DNA of 64,000 nucleotides, taken from assembly GCF_037975245.1 (NCBI RefSeq), contig NC_092569.1, positions 9,311,001 through 9,375,000 on the forward strand, read 5' to 3'. Position 1 is the stretch's first letter; each line of letters starts with the position of its first letter. Below the pieces are notes generated by a model, which was not told the DNA's origin, did no database searches, and saw nothing but the letters and a program-made list of their open reading frames with translations. A program made the position numbers and the translations under genes. The stretch comes from Apostichopus japonicus. Its lineage: Eukaryota; Echinodermata; Holothuroidea; Aspidochirotida; Stichopodidae. Of this stretch, positions 49,950 to 61,999 are shown piece by piece.

Positions 49950-50097
49950 ACATGTGCTTTTATTAATGACATTATTAACATGTGCTTTTATTAATGACTC
50001 TACGTCATTTCTTTATCTACTACAACATGTTACACCGGTCTACATACATTTATCTACGGCATTTCTTTATCTACTTCACCATGTTACACTGGTCTCC
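49950..50097. repeat. Short nested tandem repeats
   Basis: acatgtgcttttattaatga occurs at about 49950 and 49979. catttctttatctacta/ttc(a)ac-atgttacac-ggtct occurs twice (about 50007 and 50054). The plus-strand frames over them are shadows. Confidence 0.7.
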
Positions 50098-50206
50098 TAA
50101 GTCTTTATTTAGCCTCAAGAAAAACACTCCAAGAGAGTTCCCTTCGACAGACCGCGACAGACACAATGTACTTGTTATAAATAAGATCTTCAAGATGCAT
50201 ATTTAC

Positions 50207-50415
50207 CTGATTGTTTTCAGTTTTTCACACTTTACTTTAAAGCTGAAGATTCCATCCAACTCAATTTCTGTCATTTCGTGTCCGTTTTGCTCAAACCAAA
50301 GTTGCTCAACGTTCTTTAGTATTGGAATACGAAGTTGAGATTTAAGAACAATGTTACTGGTTAAAACATCTACTGACTGGAAAGACTCAAAGAGATATAA
50401 ACTTGAAACTGGTAT
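50207..50415 (-). CDS. NLR-type gene 2, 209-nt leucine-rich-repeat exon
   Basis: The minus-strand acceptor TTCTTTCATTACAG and donor AATCAG|GTAAAT bound exactly 209 nt (start phase 0, end phase 2), matching the gene 1 LRR exon in length and phase. It begins IPVSSLYLFESF (gene 1: LPISCVFLGACS), has LKNVEQLWFEQNGHEMTEIE where gene 1 has LSSLQKLIIFDNNRELTNEE, and ends KCEKLKTI where gene 1 has QCTSLKEL. The first 12 bases of the acceptor are near-identical too. The NACHT exon expected upstream is not found between 50.4 kb and the window end, so it lies beyond 64 kb or gene 2 lacks it. Confidence 0.75.
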
Positions 50416-52421
50416 CTGTAATGAAAGAATAAGTTGAAGGATTATTAATAGTATTTCATTGTTTTATATGAATAATCATCAATCAGCTGTTAAGTTTACT
50501 GAATATTCATATATAATATGTCGCACAATATTCGCAGTTTTTCATTGTTCAAGTTCCTTTTATAATTGTCGAGCACGTTACATCATCCGATCTTACTAGC
50601 GTTTTCGAAATTATGATTCGTTCTGTGAAATAACTTGACCAGAATTGATAGGTTTGAGTTGTTCAATTGCACATAATAATGATTGTGTCTATTAAAGTAG
50701 TATCATGTCACCTCTATATGAACATTTAATGTAGTGTTCATTCTTCTGGTTATATATGAACGGTGTATTTCATCATCATCACTATTAGTGATCCTTATGT
50801 ATTACGTACCATATTGTCAACCCATTCAGATATATTATATAATGTGATGTTTAATAATTATTGCATATGTTATGATTAGTGATTCACTTACTTTTAATAG
50901 TGTTTAGGGCTAGTTTTAAGAGTTGTTGGAAATACAGTTCTAGTATCCTATATGATATTACATTGACATCAACACTCTTTTGTCAACGATCAGTTATTAG
51001 AGTAAGTAAGGTGTAAGAGAGGTTGTTATCTATGCCAATTTTTGTAGCAACAACTCCCCTAAACTTCGTCCACGAATTCGATGAGCGTCAAACTCGGAAG
51101 GGCCATTTATGTCATCAGTGGTGTGCATATGATTTCAAATGTTGCGGGGGGGGGGGGGGAACATTCTAGAATCCTTGACTGATGTAGGTAGACCTCTATG
51201 GGAGGAATCTATATTGGTGGATGGGGGATAGATGCGGATTAAAGAATTTACAGAGAAGAGGTGAGGGAAGGAGGTCCTCCCGTACCCTTGACTCCAGCGC
51301 CCGCTCAAAAATAGACGTCAAATTATAAGCATTCTGAATACTTATACAATAAATTAGGTGCATAATTGGATTTAAACTCAAGTTTTTGATTTTGCATGCG
51401 TGGTTGAATAGAAGATGTTTACCCGCAGCACTGTTCTTATTTTTTTTTTCCAGAATAAAATATAAAACAAAATTCCCCTGAATGAACTTTTTTTCCCGAT
51501 TAACGATAAGGGTGGTGGGGCTATGTCCCCCAACTCCCACCCAAATATTGTACCTGTAATATTGTATATGTGGGACTGATCTTCTGCCATGCAGTTTGAG
51601 GCCAAGTGGCTTATTTTGATGAGAGAGATTCATTCTTTGCCCTGTCTCAATTGAAAAGAACATTAATTTAAGGACTGCTCAAGTAAATTAATGATACCAG
51701 GTCTGTTTTTCATCAAGGTCAATATAGTACTAATATTTAGAGAAATGATTGCCCCAAATACCGACGTTGTACCTGCGTTGCCACAACCCATCGATATATG
51801 CAGGCTCTCTGACGAAATAGAACATGATGCGTTATTTCATTAGAAAAGTAATGCAGTTAACACATATGGTACATGTTTCCTGTTTCTAGAATACCGTGTG
51901 TGGGTCACCCAATAGTTCACTAGTTCACGAACGAGTGTACTATCTGGGGGGTTTTGTAAATGTGTGACAGCCTATTGATATATTCTTAATGTAATGACAG
52001 AGAGTAAGGAAAAACAAACAAAACAAATCAAATAGATTCCGTACTTCTCTGTACGTGGTGGCAACTTTATTGGGGGTTATGTTTAAGCATGGTAAGAGGG
52101 CGGTGAGTGAATTGAGTAAAAATTGAGTAAATTACTCTAACATGGTGACTGATGAACTACATCTCTCAATAAATAACGGTAATGAGAACAAAATGGGAAT
52201 ATACAATATGGCTGCCGTTGAACGTAAAGCAAGGTGATTTCGTAATGAATAGAATAAAGAGAGAACGAACAGGGCTTACTTAACGAAACCGCAAGTGCTG
52301 AACAACGAACGCCAAATAGAACAAAAGTATGCTGGAGGGTACATGCCCATTAAGTAAATAATCGGTAGCCTAATGGGCACTACCTCACAATAATATTTAT
52401 TCAACCATTGTATTCATTTTC
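50416..52421. other. Intron or intergenic sequence
   Basis: No NACHT or other exon of gene 2 was seen. A poly-G run lies at 51146-51158. The overlapping minus-strand frames at 51196-51663 show no family features. Confidence 0.45.
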
Positions 52422-52679
52422 AGATTGTTTTACCAACCCCACGCAATACCACCAGGACATTGTGATGTCGATAGTTCAAGAGGGCATACAGGTGCAGTAA
52501 ATATGATCACTCAACAAGTACCAGCCGACCGCGTCTCTACCAATGGCGCACTGCACCAGTTCACTACTAACCACCCTGTTAATATTACCACTATAAAGAA
52601 AGGAACATATATAGTTCCGTATTTAAAAAGGAAAAACATTACTCCTCAAATGTTGCACCACACCCAAGTTATTTCTTGA
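52422..52679 (+). CDS. Possible terminal exon of an unidentified plus-strand gene
   Basis: A plus-strand acceptor (TTCATTTTCAG, ending 52421) precedes an open stretch of about 85 codons beginning LFYQPHAIPPGHCDVDSSRG and ending LHHTQVIS before TGA at 52677-52679. It is polar, Thr/Asn/His-rich, with no membrane segment, and resembles a cytoplasmic tail or linker. It could be the last exon of a gene upstream on the plus strand, but no partner exon was found. A chance open frame next to an AG cannot be ruled out. Confidence 0.35.
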   Translation, partial: RLFYQPHAIPPGHCDVDSSRGHTGAVNMITQQVPADRVSTNGALHQFTTNHPVNITTIKKGTYIVPYLKRKNITPQMLHHTQVIS

Positions 52680-52955
52680 ACAGTGACACAGCTTCATATA
52701 GGATGAAACACTGTCATTTATAATTACTTAGATTTCTGAGTGTGAGTCTGTTCAAGAACAAATATACATACTTCTGTAAAACTTAGAAGTGCCTGCACTA
52801 AGTTTACATGAAAAGCTTATTAACAATTAAATGACGGTTATATTATCCTCGCTTCTGACTGGATAAGTGGGTTGACTATGATCAATTAGTGTTCATCATC
52901 CCTGTTTCTCGTTTCTTTCCGAGATAAGATTTACTTATATAGGCCCAGTATAGGC

Positions 52956-55900
52956 TAGTCTCTTTAGTGTCAACACCTTTCTGATCGTATTAAGGTAACT
53001 GGATTAACCGGACGTTACATGAATGATATGCCCTTTTTTGGAAGATGTACTTTGATGTAGATCTAACTTTTTATTTCCTTGAGCGTTCCATACAAACAGT
53101 TTTACTACTATATGTAAAAGCCATATGATCATCACGAACAAAGTCATTTCCTATTGAAAAGTCTTCCTTTTCACTTCCACAATAAACGTGTGAGTTGCCA
53201 ACTTGTTAAATTGTTAGGCCTACTAAAGACATCTGTGCCTTCAAGACTGAGGTAGGTGATCTATGTATTTGTAAGGAATATTGTTTTGTTCATTCTGGTA
53301 TTCAATAATATGTATTTACATATACAACCATTGGTTATGGAGTACAGGTGTTCTGTTTAGCTTTCCGGTTAATATAACTCCATTACATCAATACGAATAA
53401 AGCTAAGGGTTATCATGAGGTCGGAATATTGTTTCACCTTTATCGAACAATACTGGTCCTGTTTGGTGACGTATTTGCCTTTTTCTAGAAAACAATCATT
53501 ATAATATATAACTCGAAGTCAGTTGGGAATACTGAAGTCCGATTTCGGAAAATTAATATAAACATATATAACAGTTATGATCCACACATCTGACTAAACT
53601 ATATACATGCTTTATTGAAATTATAGGATATATGTTATTATTATATTTTTGTTTGATGTTGCAAAGCATTGCAGTCGGAATTAATATACACGACTATTTA
53701 ATAAACTTTGATAAGTATGCTAATTTAATTATATTTGTGTCCATTGATAAGTGTTACACAAACTAAGACATACTCAGAAGGAACTGTATAAAGTGTAAAA
53801 TTCAAGCAATAATCCCACCATTCTAGACAGCATATAACTCCACGCAATTATACACACTACGAAATAATATGTCCTCATAGTAAGTTAACTGCGTACTTAC
53901 ATTGCGCTAGTTGCAATCTATGTTCCGCCTTAGTCAGTTTTCAATAACAGGTGAAGTAAAGTTCACAGTATAATAGGCTAAATAAATATGGAAACGTTGA
54001 GGTGCCGGCAAATGTAAAGGTTTTGTACTGCAACTAATTTATTATCTTTTTTAGCCAGTTTTCAATAGCAGGTTATGTAATGCTTCACAGAGTATAATAT
54101 ACTAAATATCTATGGAGATAGTCTCTTTAGTGTCAATACCAGTTTGTAATAGTATTAATGTAGCTGGATTAACCGGACGTTACATGAATGATATGCCCTT
54201 TTTTGGAAGATGTACTTTGATATAGATCTAACTTTTCATTTCCTTGAGCGTTCCATACAAACAGTTTTACTGCTATATGTAAAAGCCATATGATCATCAC
54301 GAACAAAGTCATTTCCTATTGAAAAGTCTTCCTTTTCACTTCCACAATAAACGTGTGAGTTATCAACTTGTGAAATTGTTAGGCCTACTAAAGAAATTTT
54401 GTGCCTTCAAGACTAAGGTAGGTGATCTAAGTATTTGTAAGGAATATTGTTTTGTTCATTTTGGTATTCAATAATATGTATTTACATATACAACCATTGG
54501 TTATGGAGTACCGGTGTTCTGTTTAGCTTTCCGGTTGATATAACTCCATTACATCAATACGAATAAAGCTAAGGGTTATCATGAGGTCGGAATATTGTTT
54601 CACCTTTATCGAACAATACTGGTCCTGTTTGGTGACGTATTTGCCTTTTTCTAGAAAACAATCATTATAATATATAACTCGAAGTCAGTTGGGAATACTG
54701 AAGTCCGATTTCGGAAAATTCATATAAACATATATAACAGTCATGATCCACACATCTCACTAAAATATATACATGCTTTATTGAAATTATAGAATATATG
54801 TTATTATTATATTTTTGTTTGATGTTGCAAAGCATTTGCAGTCGGAATTAATATACACGACTATTTAATAAACTTTGATAAGTATGCTAATTTAATTATA
54901 TTTGTGTCCATTGATAAGTGTTACACAAACTAAGACATACTCAGAAGGAACTGTATAAAGTGTAAAATTAAAGCAATAATCCCACCATTCTAGACAGCAT
55001 ATAACTCCACGCCAGGCGCGTAGCCAGGATTTTTCATGGGGATGTTTTGCTGGAAACTGACATGGGGGAGGGGTCTAAAGGGAGGGGGTTTTCCCCTCCC
55101 TTACGGATTTTTTTTTGCATTTCTAGGTGGCCTCAGATACAAGTTGGTGCAATATAGCACACTTCAACACCCACTCCATTTTGTAAATAATTTTGCATTT
55201 TCACCTGGCTTTATAGATGCAATTTAGTGCTCCAAATGAGATTTTTTCTGCCAAAATGTTCTCAGCAATGAGGGAAGCGGGAATAGCATAAATGAGTAAA
55301 ATGACGAATGTTGTTATCATTTATTGAGAATTGAAAAAGGGGTTTTCTGACTTGCGAAGCGGGGGGGGGGGGGGAGGGGCGGAATGATACTTCGGCCCCA
55401 CCATATTATTCACTGGGGGCTGGCGCCCCACCCCTACCCCCGGTTCCTACGCCCTTGGCTGACAGGAACATCTCTGTGGATATTCAACAACGCTAGCCCA
55501 TTTAGACATTCTTTGCGGTTTTTCTGCCTTCTTTTCTTTCATGAAAAAAGAATGGAGGGTGGTCGTTTGTCGCTTTTTGTCACTCATTTTGTCTCGCAAT
55601 ATTCAAGCTGTGTGATATCTAGGAAATCGGCACTAGCGGCTCATAGTACGTATGAAGCATATATGATGTTCGTGACCCTTGAGCTATATAAAGCCGGTAG
55701 CTACAACGTTATTGTGAATGGCGATGCACCTGTTACGACATCGCTATGACTCACTATGAGTTTCCTGCCCGCTGCTTGAACTTATCGCATTCTGTAGTAG
55801 AGGGCACTCAACCTGAACGGTTTGACCTATATATATATATATACACACAGTACAGAGTGCATCGGTGTAAGGAGGATTGGGAGAGACTCGAGTGAGGCCC

Positions 55901-56325
55901 GGAGGAGGGTGCGATAATTATCACTAGCGTAACTCTCCAAGTCACTGGTGTTTTCTGCATATATGTTTGGGGGGCACTTGGGCCATGGGGGTGTTTGAAC
56001 ACCCAAATCAACCCCTTGGCTACGCGCGTGGAGTCCACGCAATAATACACACTGCGAAATAATATGTCCTCATAGTAAGTTAACTGCGTAATTACATTGC
56101 CCTAGTTGCAATCTATGTTCCGCTTAGCCAGTTTTCAATAACAGGTGAAGTAAAGTTCACAGTATAATATGCAAAATAAATATGGAAACGTTGAGGTGCC
56201 GACAAATGTAAAGGTTTTGTACTGCAACTTAGTTATTATCTTTTTTAGCCAGTTTTCAATAGCAGGTTATGTAATGCTTCACAGAGTATAATATACTAAA
56301 TATCTATGGAAACGTTGAGGTGCCG
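52956..56325. repeat. 1.16-kb tandem duplication, second copy interrupted
   Basis: The sequence from 52956 (tagtctctttagtgtcaa) to about 54118 is repeated from 54119 onward at very high identity. The second copy is split after about 55012 by a 1-kb insertion and resumes at 56041-56325. Within each copy, a block of about 125 bp (agccagttttcaata(a/g)cagg...) is itself duplicated (53930 and 54054; 56127 and 56247). No gene is encoded. Confidence 0.95.
55013..56033. mobile_element. 1.0-kb non-autonomous DNA-transposon-like insertion
   Basis: The insert begins CAGGCGCGTAGCCAGG and ends with an inverted GGCTACGCGC followed by gtggag. The 7-bp direct repeat tccacgc flanks it (55006-55012 and 56034-56040) and occurs once at the uninterrupted site in the first tandem copy (53839-53845). 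The interior has poly-G (55360-55373), C-rich stretches and an exact inverted copy of GGGCGTAGGAACC near 55441, so it may be composite or nested. The longest plus-strand frame (121 codons at 55384-55749) has no transposase features. Confidence 0.75.
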
Positions 56326-57520
56326 GTGTGGACAGTACAGAGTATCCCCCTGCACATTTAGTCCGGTGGACATTATCTGCTGAAAATTGTGTCCCCCCCC
56401 CCCCCCTCCTTCACGGCTTCACAGCAAGTATAGTCCGGCCGGACGAAATGTCCTGGCACAAAATGTCCGCAAATACTTCATAGTATATATGTCCCGCATA
56501 AAATCATGACAATTCGACATTCAAAAGGCAACTATTCATTATATCAATCATAAAAGCAGATGTATACATAGTTTGATGGTACAGGAAATTAATGAGATGT
56601 TGTACGTTGCTACAAAACAAAACAAAAAAAAACTATAAAAAAAAAGAAAAATTAACAAGGCTTCCATCTGTAAAATATGTTATCATGTTTTTGTTGTGGT
56701 TGCTGCTATTTCATCCTCCGTATATGTTGCATGTTGTATTCGGCCACTACATTGCGTTCATAGTCATCTTTACAGAGGGAGAGATCGCATAAACCTAACT
56801 TCCTCCCCAACAGAGGGCGGGTACGGGATAGGGCAGGCAACAGCCACAACAAATAATAGTTGCAGAGGTAAAAGATTACGAACTTAAAGAATTCCATACT
56901 TCATTGTAGCCTTGTTTCCTCAACACACAGCGGGTAAGATTTAGCAATTATGGTAAATGTACTTTATATGTCTACGAGACTTGCCTAGCCAACATGAAAT
57001 TTCATCCGTGCATATAGTTCATTATAGGACGGGAACCGATGGAGTTACATTCTAAACGAAATCGGCAATTATGTATACAACACTCAGGCCTATACACAGA
57101 ATTGTGAATGCAAGGAGGGGGTGATTTGGGATGGTAAGTTATCGATTTGTGTCCTGGAGAGTAGTCTTGTTAAGTCCGTGACACTATATGTGATGAACTC
57201 TAAAATATTTTTATTTGCTAGTAACAACCCTGAGGTAGCTGGAAGATACTTCCCTGACCTTGAAAATGTCATCACTGTCCCCACCCTCTCGTACAGGCCT
57301 GACACCTATTTCTTTACTTTCATTACCACTTTATTGTTTACGTACTTACACTTCCTCTGATTTTCACTCTACCATCGAGCCAAGGTTTTCTCTCTTGGAA
57401 AAACGATGGAAGGGCCATGCCCCCCCCCCCCCCCCCCCCCAGACCATAACCTCGTTGCGATGGCCCTGCGTTAAGCAAGTATTCATTCGTATAGACAAAT
57501 GGTATTTGAACCCAGGCAAT
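56326..57520. other. Intergenic or intron sequence
   Basis: Poly-C runs at 56393-56406 and 57420-57440, and A-rich stretches near 56617-56645. The overlapping short frames on both strands lack family features. Confidence 0.5.
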
Positions 57521-57527
57521 TCCAGCG

Positions 57528-60170
57528 ATTTGATTTGATTTGATTTGATTTGATTTATTTGATTTTCCACAGGATATATACATGTGGAGGGAAGTCCTCT
57601 AAAAAGCCAATTCAGGCTTAACAAGGTAAAGGACTCCCAAGAAAGAAAGAAAGAAAGGGAAACCAAAAAACATATATACATAAATGAAAATATATAACTA
57701 GTGTCTTAATAAAGAATAATTAATAACATACAATATAAACGATGTATCAATACTGAGAAATTACTTCTTTTTTTAGTGCTTTTCTAAATGTTTCTTTAGA
57801 TGGTTTAGATTTTATAGTAGTAGTTAGATCATTCCATGTCCTCATAGCACGATTCTTTAAACTTAACGTACCAAATGTTGTATTACATAAGTTGTGTGCT
57901 TGACGGGCACTTCTAGTGCGGTGACCATGTATGGCGCTGTTAATAGTAAATAAGGCATGAAAGGCTGCAGGAAGTAAGCCATTCCAAGCCTTGTAAAAGA
58001 ATGTGGCTACATTCAGCCTAACAATATCGTTAAATTTGAATAAGTTGAGCAATTTGAAAAGTGATCTGGTGTGTTCACGATATTCAGAATGAGTTATGTG
58101 ACGAATGACTTTCTTTTGTAGGATTTCAAGAGGGTGAAGATAAACATTATGGGTGCCAGACCAGCTTATAGAGCAATATGAAAAGTGGGGAAACACTAAT
58201 GTTTGGTAAAGCATTCTAAGAATATTCTGAGGAAAATAGTGTTTCAACTTAGAAATGATACCAACATTTTTCGCCACAGTGTTTGCAATATTTGATATAT
58301 GTTCACACCAAGTAAGTTTACTATCAATATAAACTCCGAGAAACTTAATACTATGTACATGCTCGATAGGCTTACCATCCATTAAAATGTCTTTTTTCTA
58401 AGAAAAAGATTTACTTTTATTGAACACAATGTAGCTGGTTTTATCAAGATTAAGTGAAAGCTTATTAGTTGCAAACCAGTCGTTAAATTGATTCAACTCC
58501 ATGGATACTATGTCATGTAAAGTATTCAAATTATTGGATTCGAAAAATATACTAGTGTCATCTGCAAATAAAATAGTTTTTGCAATATTAGAGATATGAC
58601 AGATGTCATTGATATATATAATGAAAAGAAGTGGTCCTAATATTGAACCTTGAGGAACACCACAGCGGATTTCAGCATAGTCAGACATGGTGTTCTTATA
58701 CGAAGTATACTGTAAACGTTTTGATAAGTAGCTGTCCATCCAGTTAAGGGTTGGTCCTCTAATACCGTAGAAAGATAACTTGTTTAGCAGAATACGATGG
58801 TCAATGGTATCAAATGCTTTTGATAGATCTAAGAATATTCCGATACATGTTTTCTTCTTATCAAGGCTATCGTATAATTTATCAATGGCATCTGCTAGGG
58901 CAAGCTCAGTTGAGTGACCAGGGCGGAATCCATATTGTTCCTTGCAAAGTATGTCATTAGCATCTAGAAAATTTATTATTCTGTTGGACATGAGACGTTC
59001 GAGAATTTTGGAAAAGCATGATAGAATAGAGATTGGTCGGTAGTTCTCGTGGATATTGGATTCTCCTTTCTTAAAAATGGGTAAGACCTTAGCAATCTTC
59101 AGCTTGTCTGGGAATACCCCAGTGGTGAACGATATGTTACAGATATGAGTAAGAGGGGTGACAAAGAAAAGGTAATACCTTCTTAACAATATCTGGCTTG
59201 AAATCATCATACCCAGCTGCCTTCTTTGGCTTGAAGCAATAATTCGCAACACGTAAGAGTTCCTCCTCCCTGACAGGGTAGGTGAAAATAGAGTTTCGCG
59301 TACTATTATTGCTATACATATGGTTGTTTGATTTTGCAGTATGACTAATTTTGCTGGGAAGTGAGGGTGCAAGGTTAATGAAGAAATCGTTAAAACCGTT
59401 TGCAATGTCTTGATCGTCGCTGGCTTCGTGATCGCCGTCTCTGAAAACAGATGGGTACGATGATTTCTTACGGTCTCTCTTAAGAAACTCATTGATTACG
59501 CACCAGGTATCATTTACATTATTGTTACTATCTTTGAATTTGTTATAAAAATATAACCTTTTAGAAAATCTTATTGTGTGGTTTAACTTGTTTCGGTAAG
59601 CAACATAAATTTCTCTATTGCTATTTGTAGGAGCTTTTGAGTAAAGTCTGTAGAGATGTTTTTTTCTTTTAATAGATTTTAGTATACCCTTAGTAATCCA
59701 TGGATGTTTTCTCTTGCGCCTATTTCCTTTAGTAATTAATAGATGAGGAAAACACTTATTATAAGTTAAATAAATAGTGTTAAAAAATGAGTTGTAAGCT
59801 GAATTAGCATCAACTTTAGTTAACACCTCCTCCCATGTTTCCTTCTCAATGTCGTCGATAAATTCTGACATGTTGTGTTCGTTAAAATTTCGTATATGAA
59901 AGGGTTCTTTTGTCTTGTTTGTCCTGTCAAGAACCTTTAGGAATATAGGCATATGATCACTTAAATTAGTAATGAGTAATGAGTATGTAATCAGTAAATC
60001 AGTAATGAGCGATAAAGGATCGTTGATTCTAATGATGACATATTTCGTAATGGACAAAAAGTGGTTTAAATACGAACGTATATGTAATAAGGCTTTAGGC
60101 TCTCCCCATAAAAAAAATGGCACGGTGTCTTTTCCTAATAAAAGCAATGTTTCTGAAAGGGCAGCAATAC
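57528..60170 (-). mobile_element. Non-LTR retrotransposon (CR1/L2/jockey-type LINE), 5'-truncated
   Basis: The minus strand reads from the end of an AP endonuclease domain (NLSDHMPIFL, near 59940-59970) through a linker with KHPWITKGILKSIKRKKHLY. Then comes a full reverse transcriptase: motif A LDLSKAFDTIDH (about 58800-58835), motif B GVPQGSILGPLLF, and catalytic FADDTSIF (about 58540-58570). Next are KFLGVYIDSKLTW and a C-terminal SLKNRAMRTWNDL block ending at 57747. It is interrupted by a frameshift near 59165 (before VTPLTHICNISF) and an in-frame TAG at about 58396-58398, so the copy is inactive. The first about 110 residues of the longest RT frame are out-of-frame sequence. The 3' end is a short (AAATC)n tail on the minus strand (57528-57563). 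The endonuclease start is lost. Confidence 0.9.
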
Positions 60171-60239
60171 TTGTATTCTATCCACAATGTTAGCCACCAC
60201 CTCCCTCCCTTATTCAAACACCTCTACTGATTCATTTAT

Positions 60240-60367
60240 CATCAATTTACAGCCAATATGTTCAATTCCTTTGGAAACACTTTATCCCCTAAGAAAAAGC
60301 TGCAAACATCAAAGAAACAAAAAACAAGCCAAAATAAAAACAAGAACAAAACGAATAGGACAGAGTA
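60240..60367 (+). CDS. Possible basic terminal exon, unidentified
   Basis: A plus-strand acceptor-like TTTATCATCAATTTACAG (ending about 60252) precedes a frame reading MFNSFGNTLSPKKKLQTSKK (ATG at 60259), then a Lys/Asn/Gln-rich stretch to TAG at 60365-60367. The frame is too short and too biased to assign a function, and A-rich DNA can give such a frame by chance. It lies just outside the 5' end of the LINE and could be the end of a host exon. Confidence 0.2.
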
Positions 60368-60417
60368 GGTTGCAATATGCTAGATTTGTTTGTCTCATTA
60401 TGTTTCTCACACTTTAA

Positions 60418-61319
60418 ATACGTCATTCTTGTAGAGATAAGTTTGTTCATAGAAAGTAAATGAAGTGAAAATCAAAACATGAAATTGGAAGATAGTCACA
60501 AATATAATATTCTGAATCAATATCAGCCTGGACGAAGAGTAGTTAAGACCTCCAGGAAAGTACTTTTTGAAAACGTCTAGCAATTATAGTGGCCAGAACT
60601 TACGGCTATACAGACCACTTTTAAATAATTAATTTTCCCAAACAGAGAGACTTTAGCTAAACTTGAACTTTCCTTCATGTTGTGGACAACCTGTACAATT
60701 ACAACAGCTGGAGAATTTACCTGTTTCCACAATCCACTAACAGGAATGCTATGGAGACTTGTTCGTGAACAGGACAATGATGCTTTGATCTCTTGGCACA
60801 TCTTGCAACGTTTTACATACCATACACGTTGATAGTTTTCCACAGAATTTAGGCATATTCTTTTCTCTGGATTTTAATTCTTTTTATTCTTTTGTCTGGA
60901 TTAACTTTGCCAAAATGACCACCTTCAAAGAGATTAGAAATTCATGATCAAGGAGATATCATGTTTTCTTGCAAGAAAAAACTGGGCTACAGAATTGGTA
61001 GTTTTAGCTGAAGTGCCACTGAAATTTAATTGCAATCTATATCAGTATCTGAAAATAGAAAATTCCCATTAATGTACATACTACACGGCCACTACTTTGG
61101 TCTAGATTTGTTTAGTAAGTTTTCTTCCGCAGTAAGGTTGGCCTATAGAGAATATGGCATACCTAAAATAAGTACTATCAGGCCTTCAATATACCACCAG
61201 CGTACAACCGATTATAATTTACCATAAGCAATTGCTTGAGTTTTTGCGAATGAGTTTTTTACAACTAAACACAAGTGGTAAAAGAATATCATTTGTGCAC
61301 CAATCAGGCCTAGAGGCCT
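60418..61319. other. Intergenic sequence
   Basis: No gene was recognised. The minus-strand 88-codon frame at 60577-60843 contains C-x(2)-C-like cysteines (RCKMCQEIKASLSCS) and may be a decayed retroelement integrase zinc-binding remnant, but nothing else supports that. Confidence 0.35.
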
Positions 61320-61326
61320 AGTAATA

Positions 61327-61389
<63 letters not shown>

Positions 61390-61390
61390 G

Positions 61391-61487
<97 letters not shown>
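61320..61487. repeat. (AT)n microsatellite
   Basis: Two long AT runs separated by gtatatgtacatacat and by a tcta interruption. They lie about 200 bp upstream of the membrane-protein exon. Confidence 0.95.
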
Positions 61488-61489
<2 letters not shown>

Positions 61490-61705
61490 GCCTGTAGGTG
61501 ATATGATGTGTTAATCTTTATTAATTTAATTTATATCTGCTATACCACTTGCTAGACTTCGATTTCTGTAATATCACTGAGCGTTAGCTGTATTTGATGT
61601 ATTATGACAAACATTAAAAAGTTCTACAAATACAAGCAATATCTGATTCAGTGAACCAAGATTTTATGATTATCTTTCTAGACATAAAACGGTTGTTCTA
61701 CAAAC

Positions 61706-61945
61706 ATGGTTCAATTACCCAACTTTCGACAAGTCTTTCCTTTGAATCATCAACCCGCTGTACAACAACAGGTCCCTCAAAATGTTGGTGACCTCAAAGG
61801 ATCAGAACTTCGGCTTGCAATGGGAGGAATAATTATTCTTTGTGGCGTTGTTGAAATTATCATCGCCACTTATTTAATATGTTTGGGTGACGGTCTCTCT
61901 TGTCCCTATTATGATCGCGTGGGCTGGGGACTCTGGAATGGTGCG
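61706..61945 (+). CDS. First coding exon of a small multi-pass membrane protein (MS4A/tetraspan-like)
   Basis: ATG at 61706 (context aacATGG) opens an 80-codon exon ending at a consensus donor GCG|GTAAGT (61946) in phase 0. The N-terminus is polar, Gln/Pro-rich and cytoplasmic-like (residues 1-36). One hydrophobic segment follows at about residues 38-60 (LAMGGIIILCGVVEIIIATY). A short Cys-containing loop leads to RVGWGLWNGA. The layout (glutamine/proline-rich N-tail, G-x-I-x-I-L-x-G-x-x-E-I in the first membrane helix, G-x-W-x-G-A at the start of the second) recalls MS4A (CD20-like) four-pass proteins. This is pattern recall only. The remaining helices would be in later exons, and none was found before 64000. 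The gene is partial in the window and divergent from gene 2. Confidence 0.6.
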
Positions 61946-61999
61946 GTAAGTGCACTTTTAAAAATATCACCTACTTCATGTAACTCGCTTTTTTTGGTT

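Noticed and set aside
55384-55749. 121-codon frame in the 55-kb insertion
   Set aside because: No transposase motif (no DDE/hAT blocks) and skewed composition from C-rich element ends.
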